In this document: positions 25,451-37,930 of the stretch, piece by piece | Numbering within the stretch: the first letter of the stretch is position 1 | Layout of the letters: each line of letters starts with the position of its first letter | From: Diphasiastrum complanatum | Lineage: Eukaryota; Streptophyta; Lycopodiopsida; Lycopodiales; Lycopodiaceae | Direction of reading: 5' to 3' | DNA: 64,000 bases | NCBI GenBank assembly: GCA_029204225.1 | Contig: CM055102.1 | Location: forward strand, 27,256,922 to 27,320,921 | Position numbers and translations under genes: made by a program | Notes under the pieces: model-generated | Told to the model about the DNA's origin: nothing | The model's input: the letters and a program-made list of their open reading frames with translations, nothing else | The model's database searches: none

Positions 25451-27222
25451 TGAAAGATTTGAGAAATCTTCACAAGATTTTGCCTCCTCACCACAAAGAC
25501 TCAGCACTGAGCAGGTATCTATACTTTTTCCTTCTTATATTATTATTATTAATAATGCTTTTACACGGTGAATTAAAAGTACTTAAAATACTCCTCGCGG
25601 CTACCGCCTACCGCCTCCGTCCAGAATCCGGTGGCGGCATCCGCTGGGCAGTCGCACTGACCCACCGGCTTCAACTGTTTTACGCGTCTACCTGCGTTTG
25701 GCCGGGGTGCTCGGAGCTGGCTGCGGCGTGTAAACGGTGGTACATGTGAAGGAGGACGGTAAAACGGAGGCGCGGCCGACGCGCCACCGCTGCCTTTCTC
25801 TGACGAAGACTTGGGAATGGCGATACGATATTATTACGCGGTACGATCCACATACGCAGAAAAAGGAAAATTTATGTGTATTTTTGTATGGAAATGTGGA
25901 AAGAGAATCAGATCGTGAAGATATGTCAGCGAAGATAGTGAAGGCAGAAAAAAAGCAGTGTCGTGATGTTGCCGTGCGTGGGAGATTCCTGATGCATCAT
26001 GAGGTTTGATATTCCTGGATTCCTTTTGTTCCTGTTTGTCTGTCCGTCTTGCTTTTACTCTGACTGGATTGATTGATGTGTTGTGTGACATGTGTGTGTG
26101 TGTGGGAGTGTGTGAGACTGTCTTGGCTTGAGGCTTTGAATTGAAGTTTGCTTCGATTGTGTCGTCTTGACTCTTGAGCAGTGAGTGAGTGGAGAATCCA
26201 GATCCTCAGATCTTGTAAATCTGGCGGTTTCTTCCATGCTTGCCTTGCTTCTTCTAGGACCTGTACGTTGCAGCCAGGTCGTATTTAGATCTTATTGTTT
26301 CCCGCTTTCTTTTATTATAGCTTTCCTCCATTTGTTAGCTGTGGACCGTTTCTAGTCTTCTTTTTATATTTTCTCTAGTCTTTTAGAGGCTCGCTCTGGC
26401 TCTTTCCTCTTGTGCAATGTGAATTGAAGACTATTGAATCATGAGTCCGTGACTCCTGAATCCTGAGTGATGCTCCTCGCTATCTCAGCTTTGACATATG
26501 ACATATCACGTTTTTCTGCTCTGGTAGGTGTGTAACCAGTTACGTCTTATTCGGTCTTTGTCCTTCTGCGCGTTAATCCTATCTTGTTTCCTCTTTCAGC
26601 TGTAGTTCTGATTGCTTTTATGAGGGTAGAAAATTCTAGAAATTTGATATCCATATCCACCGACACGATCTGCGCTGTTACATTATCGCTCTCTCTTTAA
26701 TTTGTTGATGTTGATTCAACTTCACTACCATTACTGGTTTCTGCCATAAATCGGTAAGGACCAAACCTCAAGGTGGTTGTAGATGTGAGCGTGCTTTCAA
26801 GCGCATAAGTATTCGAAGTTTTTTGAGTTGAAGACTAGACGATCCTCTTGTGAGTGGTGGATTTGTAAAACCGTGGTAATCAGACAAACAGCAGGGTAAC
26901 GAATTCGATAGGGGTGTGGCGGATACATCAATCAAAATTCAGGTTGATATTCTGGAGAACAATCAGAAAATAATTGAACATAAGAATAGACTTTCGAGTT
27001 AAAGGCGCAGCTTTATCAGGCATCAGCGGGTTATCGGCAGAACGTATCAACTTGATCGATGAATGTGAATAGAGACCAGAGATAACCGGGGATTTACAAG
27101 AACTCGAGGCTGTTGGCTTGCTGAGTGTTTTCTATACTTGCAGCACCAGAGATTGCATAAAGGACATTTTCTTGGAAGATTATTTGGCGACTTAAAAACA
27201 TTCTTTCGGGGTTGCAAGGAAT
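25451..27222 (+). promoter_or_regulatory. Upstream region of the response regulator, repeat-poor
   Basis: This stretch lacks transposon motifs and has a more even base composition than its surroundings, including a GC-rich patch at 25590-25790. A short (TG)n run lies at 26088-26104. Frames 25459-25749 and 25737-26009 are open but unrecognised. It probably holds the promoter and 5' leader of the gene at 27223; I cannot place the transcription start or a leader intron. An in-frame TAA at 27193-27195 lies upstream of the ATG. Confidence 0.45.
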
Positions 27223-28538
27223 ATGGCTAGAACAAACTATTCTCGCACGTTAGAAACCAATTTGCAGAATGCTTCCCAGCATTCGTCCCATGCCCCAGGA
27301 ACGCCAGAGATTCACGTCCTAGCTGTTGACGACAGCATTATAGATAGGAAGGTTATAGAAAGGCTGCTCAAGACTTCGTTTTACAAAGGTTAGTTGAACG
27401 GAATGATCCTGAGTGCAATGTTTTTTCATCTTCATCAGTTTTGCAGTCCAGCAGAGTCTATTGGTTTCATTTTAGGCGTTCCGTAAGTCAAGCTATCTGT
27501 AATACGGTTTTGATAAAAACTTTAGCAAGAGGTCACCGAATTGAAATGCATCCTATTCTCCAGTAACATCAGTAGACAGTGCGTTGAGGGCTTTGGAGGT
27601 CTTGGGAATCGAAGATGGGCATTCTCCCTCTACAGCTAATGTAAGTTTTTTCGACTAACTGATTCATATGTCAGTAGCTATATCTTATTGATTAAGAAAA
27701 ATCTACAAGGCTTCATGCTTTTTAGAATATCTATATTTGTCTTGTGACCTACTTTCCGGTAGTATCTCTGTTGCCACATCCATACTTATATAATGTTCTC
27801 ATGTGAATATGCAGAATTTTGAAGTCAATATGATAATCACGGACTACTGCATGCCGGAAATGACGGGATATGATCTCTTGAAAAAAGTCAAGGTACATTG
27901 ATAGTTTCATTGCTAGCTTAACCGCACAAATGTAAATAATCAGAAAAGCTCTCGATGCAACCTGGAACATTAATGTAGGTGGTGAATTAAAACTGTTAAA
28001 AGTGAAGATTCTATATTGAGTTCCTATTTGTGGCTTTCAGGAAAACGCCGGTTTAAAGGAAATTCCTGTTGTGATAATGTCCTCCGAAAACGTTCCCACA
28101 CGAATAGAAAGGTGAATATTTTGCCGCTGGTTCGTAATAGATCATTCTCTGTGACCTCGCCTTGGATAATACCCAAAAGCATGTTTAATAGATTATATTT
28201 GTCTGTATTGCTAGGATATACGCGACAAGAGACTACCTCTGTTTGCGACTAATTTAATCTTAAACCATGAAGCCCTTTCGCTTGGAGTTTTATACCTAGA
28301 TATTTACGTCTTATTTCTCGGTTTTTCTTATAGGTGTCTAGAAGAGGGAGCAAAAGAATTTATAATAAAACCAGTGCAGTTAGAGGATGTAAAGCGTTTG
28401 GGCGAGCATATTATGAACGCAATGAATAAAAACTCTGGTGTGGCCTGCTCCAAACGGAAGCTGGAGCTAGAAGATTGTCAAAGTAGAAAAAGCGCTAATA
28501 GACGGCCACATATACGTGGATTAAGAGTCATTGCTTGA
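27223..28538 (+). CDS. Type-A two-component response regulator (cytokinin signalling), five exons
   Basis: Exons 27223-27388, 27564-27640, 27815-27892, 28041-28111 and 28334-28538 join in frame to 198 codons, all with GT/AG borders. The start is supported by an in-frame TAA 10 codons upstream. The protein is a single receiver domain with short ends. Acidic pair Asp36-Asp37 (HVLAVDDS), phosphoacceptor Asp91 ([12 protein letters not shown]), Ser121/Ser122 (VIMSSENVP) and Lys143 (FIIKPV) are all present. The C-terminus is short and basic with no Myb-like GARP domain, which makes it type-A rather than type-B. Type-A regulators accept phosphate from histidine phosphotransfer proteins and damp cytokinin responses. 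The gene looks intact and stands alone. Confidence 0.93.
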
Positions 28539-29600
28539 GACATGTCAAGATGGAGAGGCTTTCCGCATCTCAACATACGACACGTCCAATTTTGGAAACC
28601 GCTGTTTCGTACTGGCCTATTTCTTATCCATCGGGAGTTTTGATGTCGGAAGTCGGGTTTCCATTGCGTAAAACAATTCTTTATTATTATTGAAGCAGGT
28701 ATACAATCATAAGCGTGCGGCAAGCATTGCGATCAGAATGGGTGCCTGCTTCAAATGTCATCAAACTTCAATACAGTGTATGAATTTCAAGGCAGTTCAA
28801 TACTTGGCAAGTTTGAGAACGGCGGGGTCATATATTCGTTTCAGATGGAGAATCTGTACACTAGAAGATTGCAAGGCTATATATATGGTCGATGTGCCCA
28901 TTATACATTTGTTGCATCTGCTTTGAGGTTTCAGAGACATATGCGTCTTGTTTATCTGATTCCAAGTTGGCAGACTTTGGAGAGGTTGGCCAGAAGATTG
29001 GTTAGATAATTTCTGATAATCTTCTTTGCCTACGGATTTAAGAATTTTTCTAGACATCAGGTGGGCTTGTAGGGAAGGTTTTCCGCAGGAAATGTAGCTT
29101 TTTGATTCATTTTTATTTAACGATGTTAAAACGGAAAGGTGATTTACATACAGTACTCAAATTAAGTTGGAATACAAAATGTTGGAATACGACCCCAAAT
29201 ATTAACCCAAGTCATTTTTTTGGCAGACTTATTCTTCCAAACTTACAAACTTGAGAGATTTCTTACATTTTTGTACAAACTTATTTGTCGGTAAATTGTT
29301 TTTGAGCAGCCGAGTTGCTTTGCAATAGGATTTTATTGTACAACTTTCACTTTATACATCCACATCAAGGGCATTTCCAATTTTTGAGCCCTTGAGTTTA
29401 CAGAAATTCCTTTATTTAATGAGCTGATTGGGAAAGAGGTTAAAGTCGTCAAAGCTACTAACCCACCATATCTAGCAAGCTCATGAACAATGCATCTTAT
29501 ATGTCCCAGTAGAATCTAGAGCCAGATATGTTGCAAAATTGATTCAAAGTCTGAAGCAAACAATAATCCATGTGGCAAACAGACAGAGTACGTGCAAAAT
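28539..29600. other. Region downstream of the response regulator
   Basis: Presumably this includes the 3' UTR. It is AT-rich, with short open frames on both strands (28690-28926, 28755-29009, 28797-29057) that overlap each other and have no recognisable content. No repeat or RNA gene is seen. Confidence 0.4.
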
Positions 29601-30540
29601 TGGTTCAAAATCTGAAACAAAAAATAATTCATGTTGCTTTTACAGAAAAAGAGTGGAATCGTCAGCACATAGTTGATAAGAGACCTGCTATAGTGCCTAA
29701 AAGCTCATCTATTGCTTTGCTTATCTTCTTCGTTGAGGATTGAGTGGCAATAGCATAGAGTAAGGGGAAAAGAGGACACACCCTTGACTTACTCATTCTC
29801 AATGCTAACTTTGCTAGACACCTTCCGTTCAACCTGAATAGCAATAGAGGTAGTTTTGTCAATGATTTCATGATATTCAAAGTGTAATTAAGGTTCCTAA
29901 AACAACTATAACAGTTGAGGACATTCCCAGTTAAGCTTATCAAAAGCTTTCTCAAGATCCAGCTTCAAAACAAATGAAGAGTCTTTTTTAGGAAAAGCAA
30001 CATCTATAGAGAACTGTGCTAAAGGACATTGTCGAAGATGCTTCTTCCTTCAATAAACCCAAATGGTCTCCACATCTCAATATATTTTGCTAACAGTTGC
30101 TTGACCCTTGTCCATGAGCAATTGCTTTCATTATAGTGAGTGTTCAACATGGTTAAAGGCTTGTAGCCCTTAAACCAATTTGATTTCCTTTTTCTTGGGG
30201 ACTAAACTAAATAAATTAATCATTTTCTTTCTTGTAGTAAAGGATCTGCTTGGAAGATTTCTTCACGTTCTTGAAGTTCATCAAATGTTTCAAAAGTTGC
30301 CCTTCCGGAAGAAATAAAGAGTTCTCCCCAATTCGTGATTACATAATTTCCCCAAATGTCCCATAAAACATTAAACGAACTTTGAAAGTGAACTCACCTT
30401 GCTTCATTTTGCATATTCTGAAATTTGAAAGTGCCTTTACCTATTTTTCTGGGCATATCGTTAAATGTAAAATCCATAAAGAAATTTTCATGAGAACATT
30501 TGTGTTCACGAAAAGGGTCTTCGAGAAATGCCCATAAAGA
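29600..30540 (-). pseudogene. LINE (non-LTR) reverse transcriptase fragment
   Basis: In minus-strand frames about 29990-29930 read FVLKLDLEKAFDKLNW, the classic LINE RT motif (LDL-KAFD-L-W). Downstream, 29955-29662 contain LFRLNGRCLAK and CPLFPLLYAIATQ, equivalent to the RQGCPLSPLLF motif region. Frames 30540-30240 upstream carry degenerate coding (GELFISSGRATFETFDELQ) that may belong to the same ORF2. The catalytic YADD box is not found. Stops and frame changes are frequent. Confidence 0.65.
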
Positions 30541-32162
30541 TCAATAAGTCTTATTTTTCCTCTCAGCCACTCCATTTTGTTGTGGGGTCCTTGGTGTTGT
30601 ATACTCTCTCTTGATCCCATGCTCGTCATCAAAGGCCTTGAACTTGGTAGATATGTACTCTCCACCATTGTCACTCCTCAAGCATTTGATCCTTGTAAAA
30701 AATTGGTTCTCCTTTGCATTCTTGAACTTAACAAAAACATCATACACTTCATCTTTGCTCTTTAATAGATAAATCCAACAAAATCTACTAAAATCATGAA
30801 TGAAAGTTACATACATCTTAGCTCCATTATTGCTAATTGTAGTAATTCCATGAACATCTAAATGTACAACATGAAAAGGCTTTGTAGACCTAGTATAAGG
30901 TAGTCTATGTGACTTTAACAAAGCACAAGACTCACAAACATGATTGATGCTTCTTAAGGAACTTCGAAGACTTATCACAATCTTCTTTCTAACCATTACC
31001 TCCAATGACTTGAAGTTGAGGTGCCCCATCCTTTTATGCTAAATCTCTTGAATAGGTATTTCCTCTCTTGCAACACATCCAACTTGGTTAGCAATAACAC
31101 AAGCATCTAGTTTGAAAAAATTCCCTTGCCTTTTACCTTTTGCACCCCCCCCCATGCAAGCCAACTCATCATTCAAAGCTTTTACTCTCAAAACAAAAAC
31201 ATTTGGAATTTCTTCATTCTTTTGCAAACATTGAAATATTTGTCTTCTTAGAGTCAACACTCTAGAAGTAGACTTGGATTCATAAAGCTTCTTTTATGAA
31301 TCCCAAGCATCCTTTGATGAAGTACTCTTACCAACTTTCTTGATAAGCTCATTGGTAACATTCATCTTAATCATGTGTAGAGCCCTTTTGGCCCTCTTGT
31401 CATACCTCACTTGATCTTGTTGTGTTGTTAGCCTCTCTTCCAAACCTACAACAATATCCAAAACATCATTCATCTCAAGAAGTGATTCCATTCACTTTTC
31501 ACAATGAATATTTACTTGAGGTAAGCCTATCATTGGCTTCCAACATGACTCCACTTGATGTAGCCATGTAGCAATGACCTGATCTCTCTTTCAACCTGTT
31601 CCAATGCACAAAACACTCTCTTGAATGTCAACAAATGAACTCAATAAATCACAAAGATATGAAACCTCTCAATTCTCTTCTAGCACTTATACCAAGCAAA
31701 TCAACACATAGAATAGTAAAATCTTAATCAACCTATGATCTATCCTCAATCTAATTACTCTTGCCACTTTCTAAGATTGAAACACACTCAAATGAAGTTC
31801 AGTAACCTCACAATTTGGAGATCCAATCAAAATTAGAGTTTTAACAAAATCACAAAAAATTGAATATTTCAAATTCTACATGCAATTGTCTAAAACTTGA
31901 TATGCAATCTTGTAGTCACCACTTAAGCTTTTCCAATGCTCTAAAAATCGGCCATTTTCAGTAAGTAATGTGTGAAATTGGAATTGATCAAGAATATAAT
32001 CCTATTTAGAGTTTTGATCTACAAAATATCCAATCTACATATGCAAGAAATTCGATTTTGGTGTAGGACTCAATCTAGCATGCTCTAGCATTGATATCTT
32101 TTTCAAATCATTGATAGATGTGATTGCTTCTTTCATAACCTGAAACACAAACTCTGATATCA
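30541..32162 (-). pseudogene. Copia 4: gag fused to integrase by internal deletion
   Basis: Minus strand. The PBS-like TGATATCAGAG (about 32162-32152) is followed by a leader and gag (31491-31294 with MESLLEMNDVLDIV, then 31260-31150 with LRRQIFQ and ALNDELACMG). The frame then runs through a C10 tract (about 31145-31154 on plus) straight into pre-integrase sequence (GKRQGNFFKLDA) and an integrase, 31029-30541. The integrase has HLDVHGI, RSDNGGEY and PQQNGVAERKN, so the D-D-E residues are present. The knuckle and protease are gone. It ends abruptly at about 30541 where the LINE fragment begins, so RT and RNase H are missing. Confidence 0.8.
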
Positions 32163-32489
32163 TGTGAAGAATTTTAGATCAATTAAGATCCAAATCCATA
32201 AATGATCTTGGGTTTAGAAAGACAACAAATCACCTATCGTGCCAATGTAAAAAAATCAACATCTACACTATGAATGAGATGCAAACTCTAATAGATCTTG
32301 ATCAAACATCAATTAAAACATGAAATGAAGTTGTTGTCCATACAAAAACAGTAAGCTACTGTATTTCACATGTGTGGATTTAAAAATAGTCTTTAATAAG
32401 CATTCTACACACAAAATTGCAAGATATCACAAGTATAGTGCACCAATGGATAGTAGAACCCAAGATAACCATGTATAAGCATGAAATGA

Positions 32490-32492
<3 letters not shown>
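32163..32492 (-). repeat. LTR of copia 4 (inner part)
   Basis: Plus-strand TGTGAAGAATTTTAG begins right at the PBS, giving the inner end of a minus-oriented 5' LTR. The first 11 bases resemble the TGTGAAGAATT LTR start at 59260. Blocks of 32163-32320 reappear in reverse complement at about 36300-36440. The outer end is not identified because the (GA)n tract follows. Confidence 0.55.

Positions 32493-32563
<71 letters not shown>
32493..32563. repeat. (GA)35 microsatellite
   Basis: A 71-bp pure GA tract, lying inside or at the edge of the copia 4 LTR. Confidence 0.97.
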
Positions 32564-32566
<3 letters not shown>

Positions 32567-32841
32567 TCCCTCTTCCCACGAGTTACATCCTTTTATAGTA
32601 GGTCCAAACCTAAATTCAAACTTTGATTTCTCTCCATAATGAAAACCTTACTATAATTGTGAGTAGATTCAATGTTTCTACTACTCAAATTGAATCTCAC
32701 CAAAACTCTTGTTCTATGGTTTCTCACACTTTTCAAAAGTGTTATATTAAAATGCTTTTAGACTAAGATAACTTTGAAAAGTCAAACTCTAAGTCTAATA
32801 TGAAATTGGCCTCAAATGCCATATAAACAGATGTAGCAAAT

Positions 32842-33365
32842 TTGACTAAACTAGTTGAAATTTCTCACAAGGACCATTTAGAAGTATTAGAGAAAACTTT
32901 AAGAAGATGCCAGGAGACATCACTTGAATTGCACCCTTCCAAGTGTTATTTTGGAATGAGGGAAGGCATTCTATTAGGACATAAGATTTCGAAAGACTGT
33001 ATACAAGCCGATATTGAGAAAGTTAAAATAATCTTAGAATTACTAGAACCAACCAATATAAGGGAGTTTAGAGGATTCTTAGGTTACGTAGGATATTTTA
33101 GAAGGATAATCAAAGATTATACTATTATAGTCACTCCACTTACATGATTATTAAAAAAGACTACAGAATTTCATTGGTTAAGTCAGCACCAAGAAGCTTT
33201 TGAGAAACTAAAACAGTCTTTAGTTGAAGACCCCCAGACTGGACAAAGAAGCCTATTTATTATGATGGTTAGCAGCTTCAGAAAAGAATTATTTTGCTAC
33301 AGAGCGGGAGGCATTAGGAATGATCTATTCTGTTAAAAAATTTAGGCATTGTGAAGAATGGTAAA
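32842..33365 (+). pseudogene. Ty3-gypsy RT/RNase H fragment
   Basis: The plus-strand frame 32842-33147 shows the RT C-terminus and connection: HLEVLEKTLRRCQ, LELHPSKCYFGM, LLGHKIS, IREFRGFLGYVGYFRRII. After a stop at 33147 the homology continues through EFHWLSQHQEAFEKLKQSL. In another frame it reads YFATEREALGMIYSVKKFR, the start of RNase H. Upstream palm and downstream integrase are missing. Confidence 0.85.
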
Positions 33366-34027
33366 AAAAATCTCTCTATGTTGACTTTCGGGGCTATGCT
33401 CATGTTATTTTCGTTGTACATAAGTGAGGTATGTGAATTGAGCACATTACCTTGTAGAATAGGTCGAGTTTGAGTTAGGTAGATATAGATATGCATGCAA
33501 AATGTTAGGTGACATGCATGACATGCAAAGTTAGGTAGAATGCAACATGCATGATCTACATATGTCTAGTTAGTCTAGGAAAGTTACATGCAATGCATGC
33601 AACATCATACATGTGGTTTGGCATGAGGATCCATGATAGTAGAAGTAACTAAGCAATGTGGATCACCCATTGATCACATGCAAATCCACCTTGGAACTCG
33701 AGCCTCATGATGTAGAGAATTTTTGTGTTGTATTCCATATTGTGAATTTGATGAGTAAAGAGGATTTCTCTCTCTACACGTTTCTATGCTTGTACATTCT
33801 CTCTCTACCCGATAAGGAGGTGTTTTCTCCATAGTAAGCACTTAGAGAATATTTTGAAGCTTATCTCTCATAGTGAGTACTTAGTTTTTTGAGTCTATGA
33901 TATGAATTGTGTGCTCTTGTCTTGAATTATCAAGTAATATGTTGTTTGATCATTCATGTGCAATCACTACACCTCATAAGGTCCTTGTAAGGTGTGTTGG
34001 GAAGTTCACATGTGCTAAAACTTCACA
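33366..34027 (+). repeat. Probable 5' LTR of copia 6
   Basis: The sequence ends CTTCACA at 34027, directly before TGGTATCAAAGC. The likely LTR start is TGTAGAGAATTTTTG at 33711, giving 317 bp. That start is inferred from resemblance to the TGTGAAGAATT ends of related elements, since no intact partner LTR is present. 33366-33710 is AT-rich with several ATGCATG-like words and holds nothing I recognise. Confidence 0.45.
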
Positions 34028-36300
34028 TGGTATCAAAGCTTCACTGAGGCTTGTGTGCATTGATCATAGCTTACTCAATTCTTGAGAGTGATAGCTTGTA
34101 GGAACTCGGATTTGGGAGAGGAGTACAAACTCAATTTTAATCAAAGCCTAATTTGCTTCAAAAGAGACCTGTACGGACCAAAGATTTAGCATGTGTGAGA
34201 TCAGCCTTTTTCTTTTAGGTGGTATATCTCAAAGAATGATCCATTGAGTGTTTGATACCTTGATAGAGAGGTAATGGAGTGTAGAGTGTGATGCTTTAGT
34301 TTCTATTCCAAATTGATTTGATTTTAGAGAGCATTTGGCAATCAAAGAGGTAGGGAGTGCACCCCATCTTGTGTGATATGTCAAAGAGAGCACACACATA
34401 TTCAATCTCATCAATTTTCATTTTGTGTTGTCAATCATAGATATAATTGATTAAGATGAGTTTTTTAATGTTATAGCCACATCATTTCACACAAATGAGT
34501 TGTGTTTGAGTCATATGTGAGATCCTAGAGTGTTTTCAATCTTTCGAAACTCGTGAAAAAAGTTGACATCAAACTTGTATGTGCTTCATCATTAGATAGA
34601 GGCTAGATCTAGATTCAAGTTGATTGATTATATGTTGTGAGCTAGATCTCACATATTCTGTTGCAAGATTTCAATAGGTTGGATCAACATTAAGTTAGAT
34701 CCTAGATTGAGAGAGAAGCAACACATTCAATTCCATTTTTTTGTCATTACTAGAAAATCTCTCAAAGAGAACATGTCATCCATGGGTTCATATTTCTTGG
34801 AACATGGTGAGAGATTAACATCTTCCAATTATGCAATTTGGAAGATAAGAATGGAATCATTATTGGCTCTTCAAGATGTAATGGACATTGTGTCAGGAGT
34901 TGAAGTTGAACCTGAAGGTCATAATGAAGCAGCTCTAACATTCAAGAAGAGATCTAAGATTGCTCTTCGTTTTATTAAATTGAATGTGTCCAATTAAGTG
35001 TTAAGTAAAATCAGTTCTTGCACCTCAGCCAAGGAGGCTTGGGACATCCTTAAGACAATTTATGTAGCAAAGAACACATCAAGATTGCTCACACTTAGAA
35101 ATCAGATATTTCTAAGCTATCAAAGGACTAATGAGAGTGCTTCAAACTATGTCATGAGAGTTAAAGATCTTCACAAAGAATTAGCATGCATTGGAGATGC
35201 ACTAAAGAACAATGAACTTGTTCAAGTAGTCCTAAATGGATTAAGAGATGAATATGAAAACATTGTTCAAACCTATGCTATCAGGGAGGAGCGATCATCA
35301 TTGGAAACTCTTCAAGGAGTTGCAAGAGGACAAGATGATGAGGATCAACAAACTCTCAATGAAGGATGGTGGAGATGACAAAGCACTCTTCACAAAGGAC
35401 AAGTCAAGAGGCAAGGGCAAAGGACATCAACAACACTTCAAAAAGGACAAGGACAAAACCAAAGATGGTGATGAGGACCAATCCTCACAAGCTACAACAT
35501 CCAATGGGAAGAAGAAGATGTCAAGAATCAAGTGCTTCTTTTGTGGCAAGAATGGCCACTATGCATCAAATTATTTCAAGAAAAAGAACCAGTTTAAACA
35601 AGCTAACCTTACTAATGAGGAAGAGTGTGAGGGTAATGAGAGTGATAGGGAGGATTTTTTAATGATTTCAAGTTTTTCATCTTTATCTTTCAAAAGTGAA
35701 GAAATATGGTGGATAGACAGTGGGGCTAGTTCCCATATGTCTAGTTCTAGAAATTCTTTCACAAGTCTCATGGCTTATGTAGGTACAAAAAGATCAATCT
35801 ATACTGCAAATGATGTTGAGTGTAGGATTGAAGGGATAGGAAATATTCCATTGAATGGAGCATCATCTAAACTTTGTGTTTGCATGATGTACTTTATGTG
35901 TCTAAACTAACCAAGAACCTCATTAGTGTAGGACAATTGTTTGATAGTGGTTTAGATGTCAAATTTCATGTTGACAAATGTGTAATCTCGAGGGAGAACG
36001 AGGTAATAGCTAGAGGATCTAGATTTGGAAAGCTTTACAAATTAGATCCTAGAGAGAATGCTAGCATATGTGATGTTGCTTATGAGACCAAGGTTCATCA
36101 AGAAGATCTATGGCATAAAAGATTGGGCCATCCCAACTTCAAAGCCATGCAATCAATGGTCAAGGAAGAAAACAATTGGATTACCAAAGTGTATGGCAAA
36201 GGAGCTGCAACCTTGTGAAGCATGTGATTTGGCCAAAGCTTATAGAATACCTTTTCTAAGATCCAATAGCAACAGTACTTTATCATTTCATTCAAGTTTA
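34028..36300 (+). pseudogene. Copia 6: gag-protease-pre-integrase, broken
   Basis: The PBS TGGTATCAAAGC is followed by a leader and gag from ATG 34773. The UBN2-type gag (NYAIWKIRMESLL; LRNQIFLSYQR; ELACIGDALKNNEL) has one in-frame TAA (34995-34997) and a frameshift near 35340. The knuckle reads CFFCGKNGHYASNY, with the last Cys changed to Tyr. The protease keeps WWIDSGASSHMS. After another frameshift (about 35880) come VLYVSKLTKNLISVG and LWHKRLGHPNF, then CEACDLAKAYRIPF, the start of the integrase zinc domain. Coding stops there and LTR-like sequence follows. Confidence 0.85.
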
Positions 36301-36450
36301 ATCAAGTTCTATTAGTGTTTGCATCTCATTTTATGTGTAGATGCTGATTTTTCTACGTTGGTGAGATTGGTAGTGTATTTCTCTTTCTAACCAAAGATCT
36401 TTCAAGTTAATTGGATCTTAAGGATCTGAAAACTTTCAGAGTATCCACCA
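36300..36450 (+). repeat. LTR-like fragment related to copia 4 LTR
   Basis: Blocks such as GTTTGCATCTCATT, GTGTAGATG-TGATTTTT and TTGGATCTTAA match the reverse complement of 32163-32320 in the same order. The stretch GGTGAGATTGGTAGTGTATTT (about 36363-36383) recurs inverted near 3225-3246. It looks like the 3' end of an LTR that replaced the downstream part of copia 6. Confidence 0.5.
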
Positions 36451-36755
36451 TGATACTCCATGAATGAGCCTCCATCTTCATCTTGTCACAATATGCCATC
36501 ATCACTTGATGACTTGACCATGAATGAGTGACATAATGAACCTCCAATAGCTTCATTTCCATCAGCAAAACCAGCCAAGAATGCTAGTACAAATCCAACA
36601 TCAAAATGATGCTCACCAATTTAGCTAGTTTGACCATATCTTGACAATTTGCACACATCCACATGAAAATGCTCAAATATGAGATAGAACAAGTAAAGTA
36701 AACTTGAACAACACTTCTTTGCTGCTCCTTTAACCTTACTTGAGTCTTCAATAAG

Positions 36756-37930
36756 CTACAAAAATAGATCCATAACATCTTTGCCAATTACCTCTCCTTT
36801 GATGCTCTTGACTAGCTCCAAATTGCCAACTTCCTTTTTGTCTTGTTGAAGCCCTTTGAGATCAACCTCTTGATCATCAACTTGACCATCAAAATCATTG
36901 AACAAACTTTGTTTTCCAAATCCATTACTTGATTTTACAACAAAATAACATCCATCCACTTGCATAGCTCCATCTACACAAGAAGATCATCCAAAAGATG
37001 TTTCACTCTTCATAAGAGCTTGATACTCAAGATCCATTGCTTGGATCCACTCCTCTTCTTTCCTTGCTTGATCTACACTTGTAGGTTCATCCAAAAAAGT
37101 TAGGAAAGCAACTTAATTTCCAAAAACTACTTGCTTACCCTTTTGATCATATGTGAGCCTTGAAGGTACTTGCCTTTCCCTTTATGTTCTCCTTGGCTTT
37201 TGACTTGATGAAGGTCCACCATCATCACCATCCAAAGTAAGATCCTTTTCATCAACATCAAGAATGTTAGATCCATCCACATCACTATCAATCGTGCTTG
37301 AAGACACATTTGGAATGTTCTCCTCATCAAAGATGACATTTCTACCAACAATCACTTTGTTAGTAGAAAGACCTTGTAGGCTTTACTCACCTCACTATAT
37401 CCAACCAAAATACTTCTTCTTGAAGATGGATCCTCCTTGGTCCTATCATCAAGAGTAATGTTGACATAGCATGTGCATCCAAAGATTCTTAGAAAGTTGA
37501 CACTCGGCCTCCTCTTGAATAGCATTTCAAAAGGTGTCCTTTCATCCAAAATAGCACTCGACCACCTATTGCACAAGAAATTGGCACACAACAAAGCTTA
37601 ATCCCAAAATGGTTTGTCAAGATTAGCAATTAACCTCATAGCTTTAGCACTTTCACATAAAGACCTATTTTTCCTTTTAGCCACTCCATTTTGTTGAGGG
37701 GTCCTTGATGTTGTATACTTCCTTTTGATTCCATGCTCATCACAAAAGGCCTTGAACTTGATAGATATGTACTCACCCCTATTGTCACTCCTTAAGCACT
37801 TGATCCTTGTGAAAAATTGATTCTCTCTTGCATTCTTGAACTTGATAAAGACATCATACACTTCATCCTTGCTCTTTAGTGGATAGATCCAACAAAATCT
37901 ACTAAAATTATCAATGAATATTACATACAT
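36756..37930 (-). pseudogene. Copia 7: integrase and start of RT
   Basis: Minus strand. 37930-37598 is an integrase core closely similar to copia 4: FSRFCWIYPLKSKDEVY, IKCLRSDNRGEY, PQQNGVAKRKN. The catalytic Glu of the D-D-E triad has become Lys in the last motif. 37594-37352 continues with RTPFEMLFKRRPSVNFLRI and FGCTCYVNI, the integrase C-terminal region. Other frames to 36980 read DEPTSVDQARKEEEWIQAM, the start of RT. Then the homology is lost; the 36965-36584 frames are unrecognised. Confidence 0.8.

Noticed and set aside
25737-26009. Possible small gene upstream of the response regulator
   Set aside because: The sequence is unlike any family I know, overlaps another open frame, and lies where a leader or promoter is expected.
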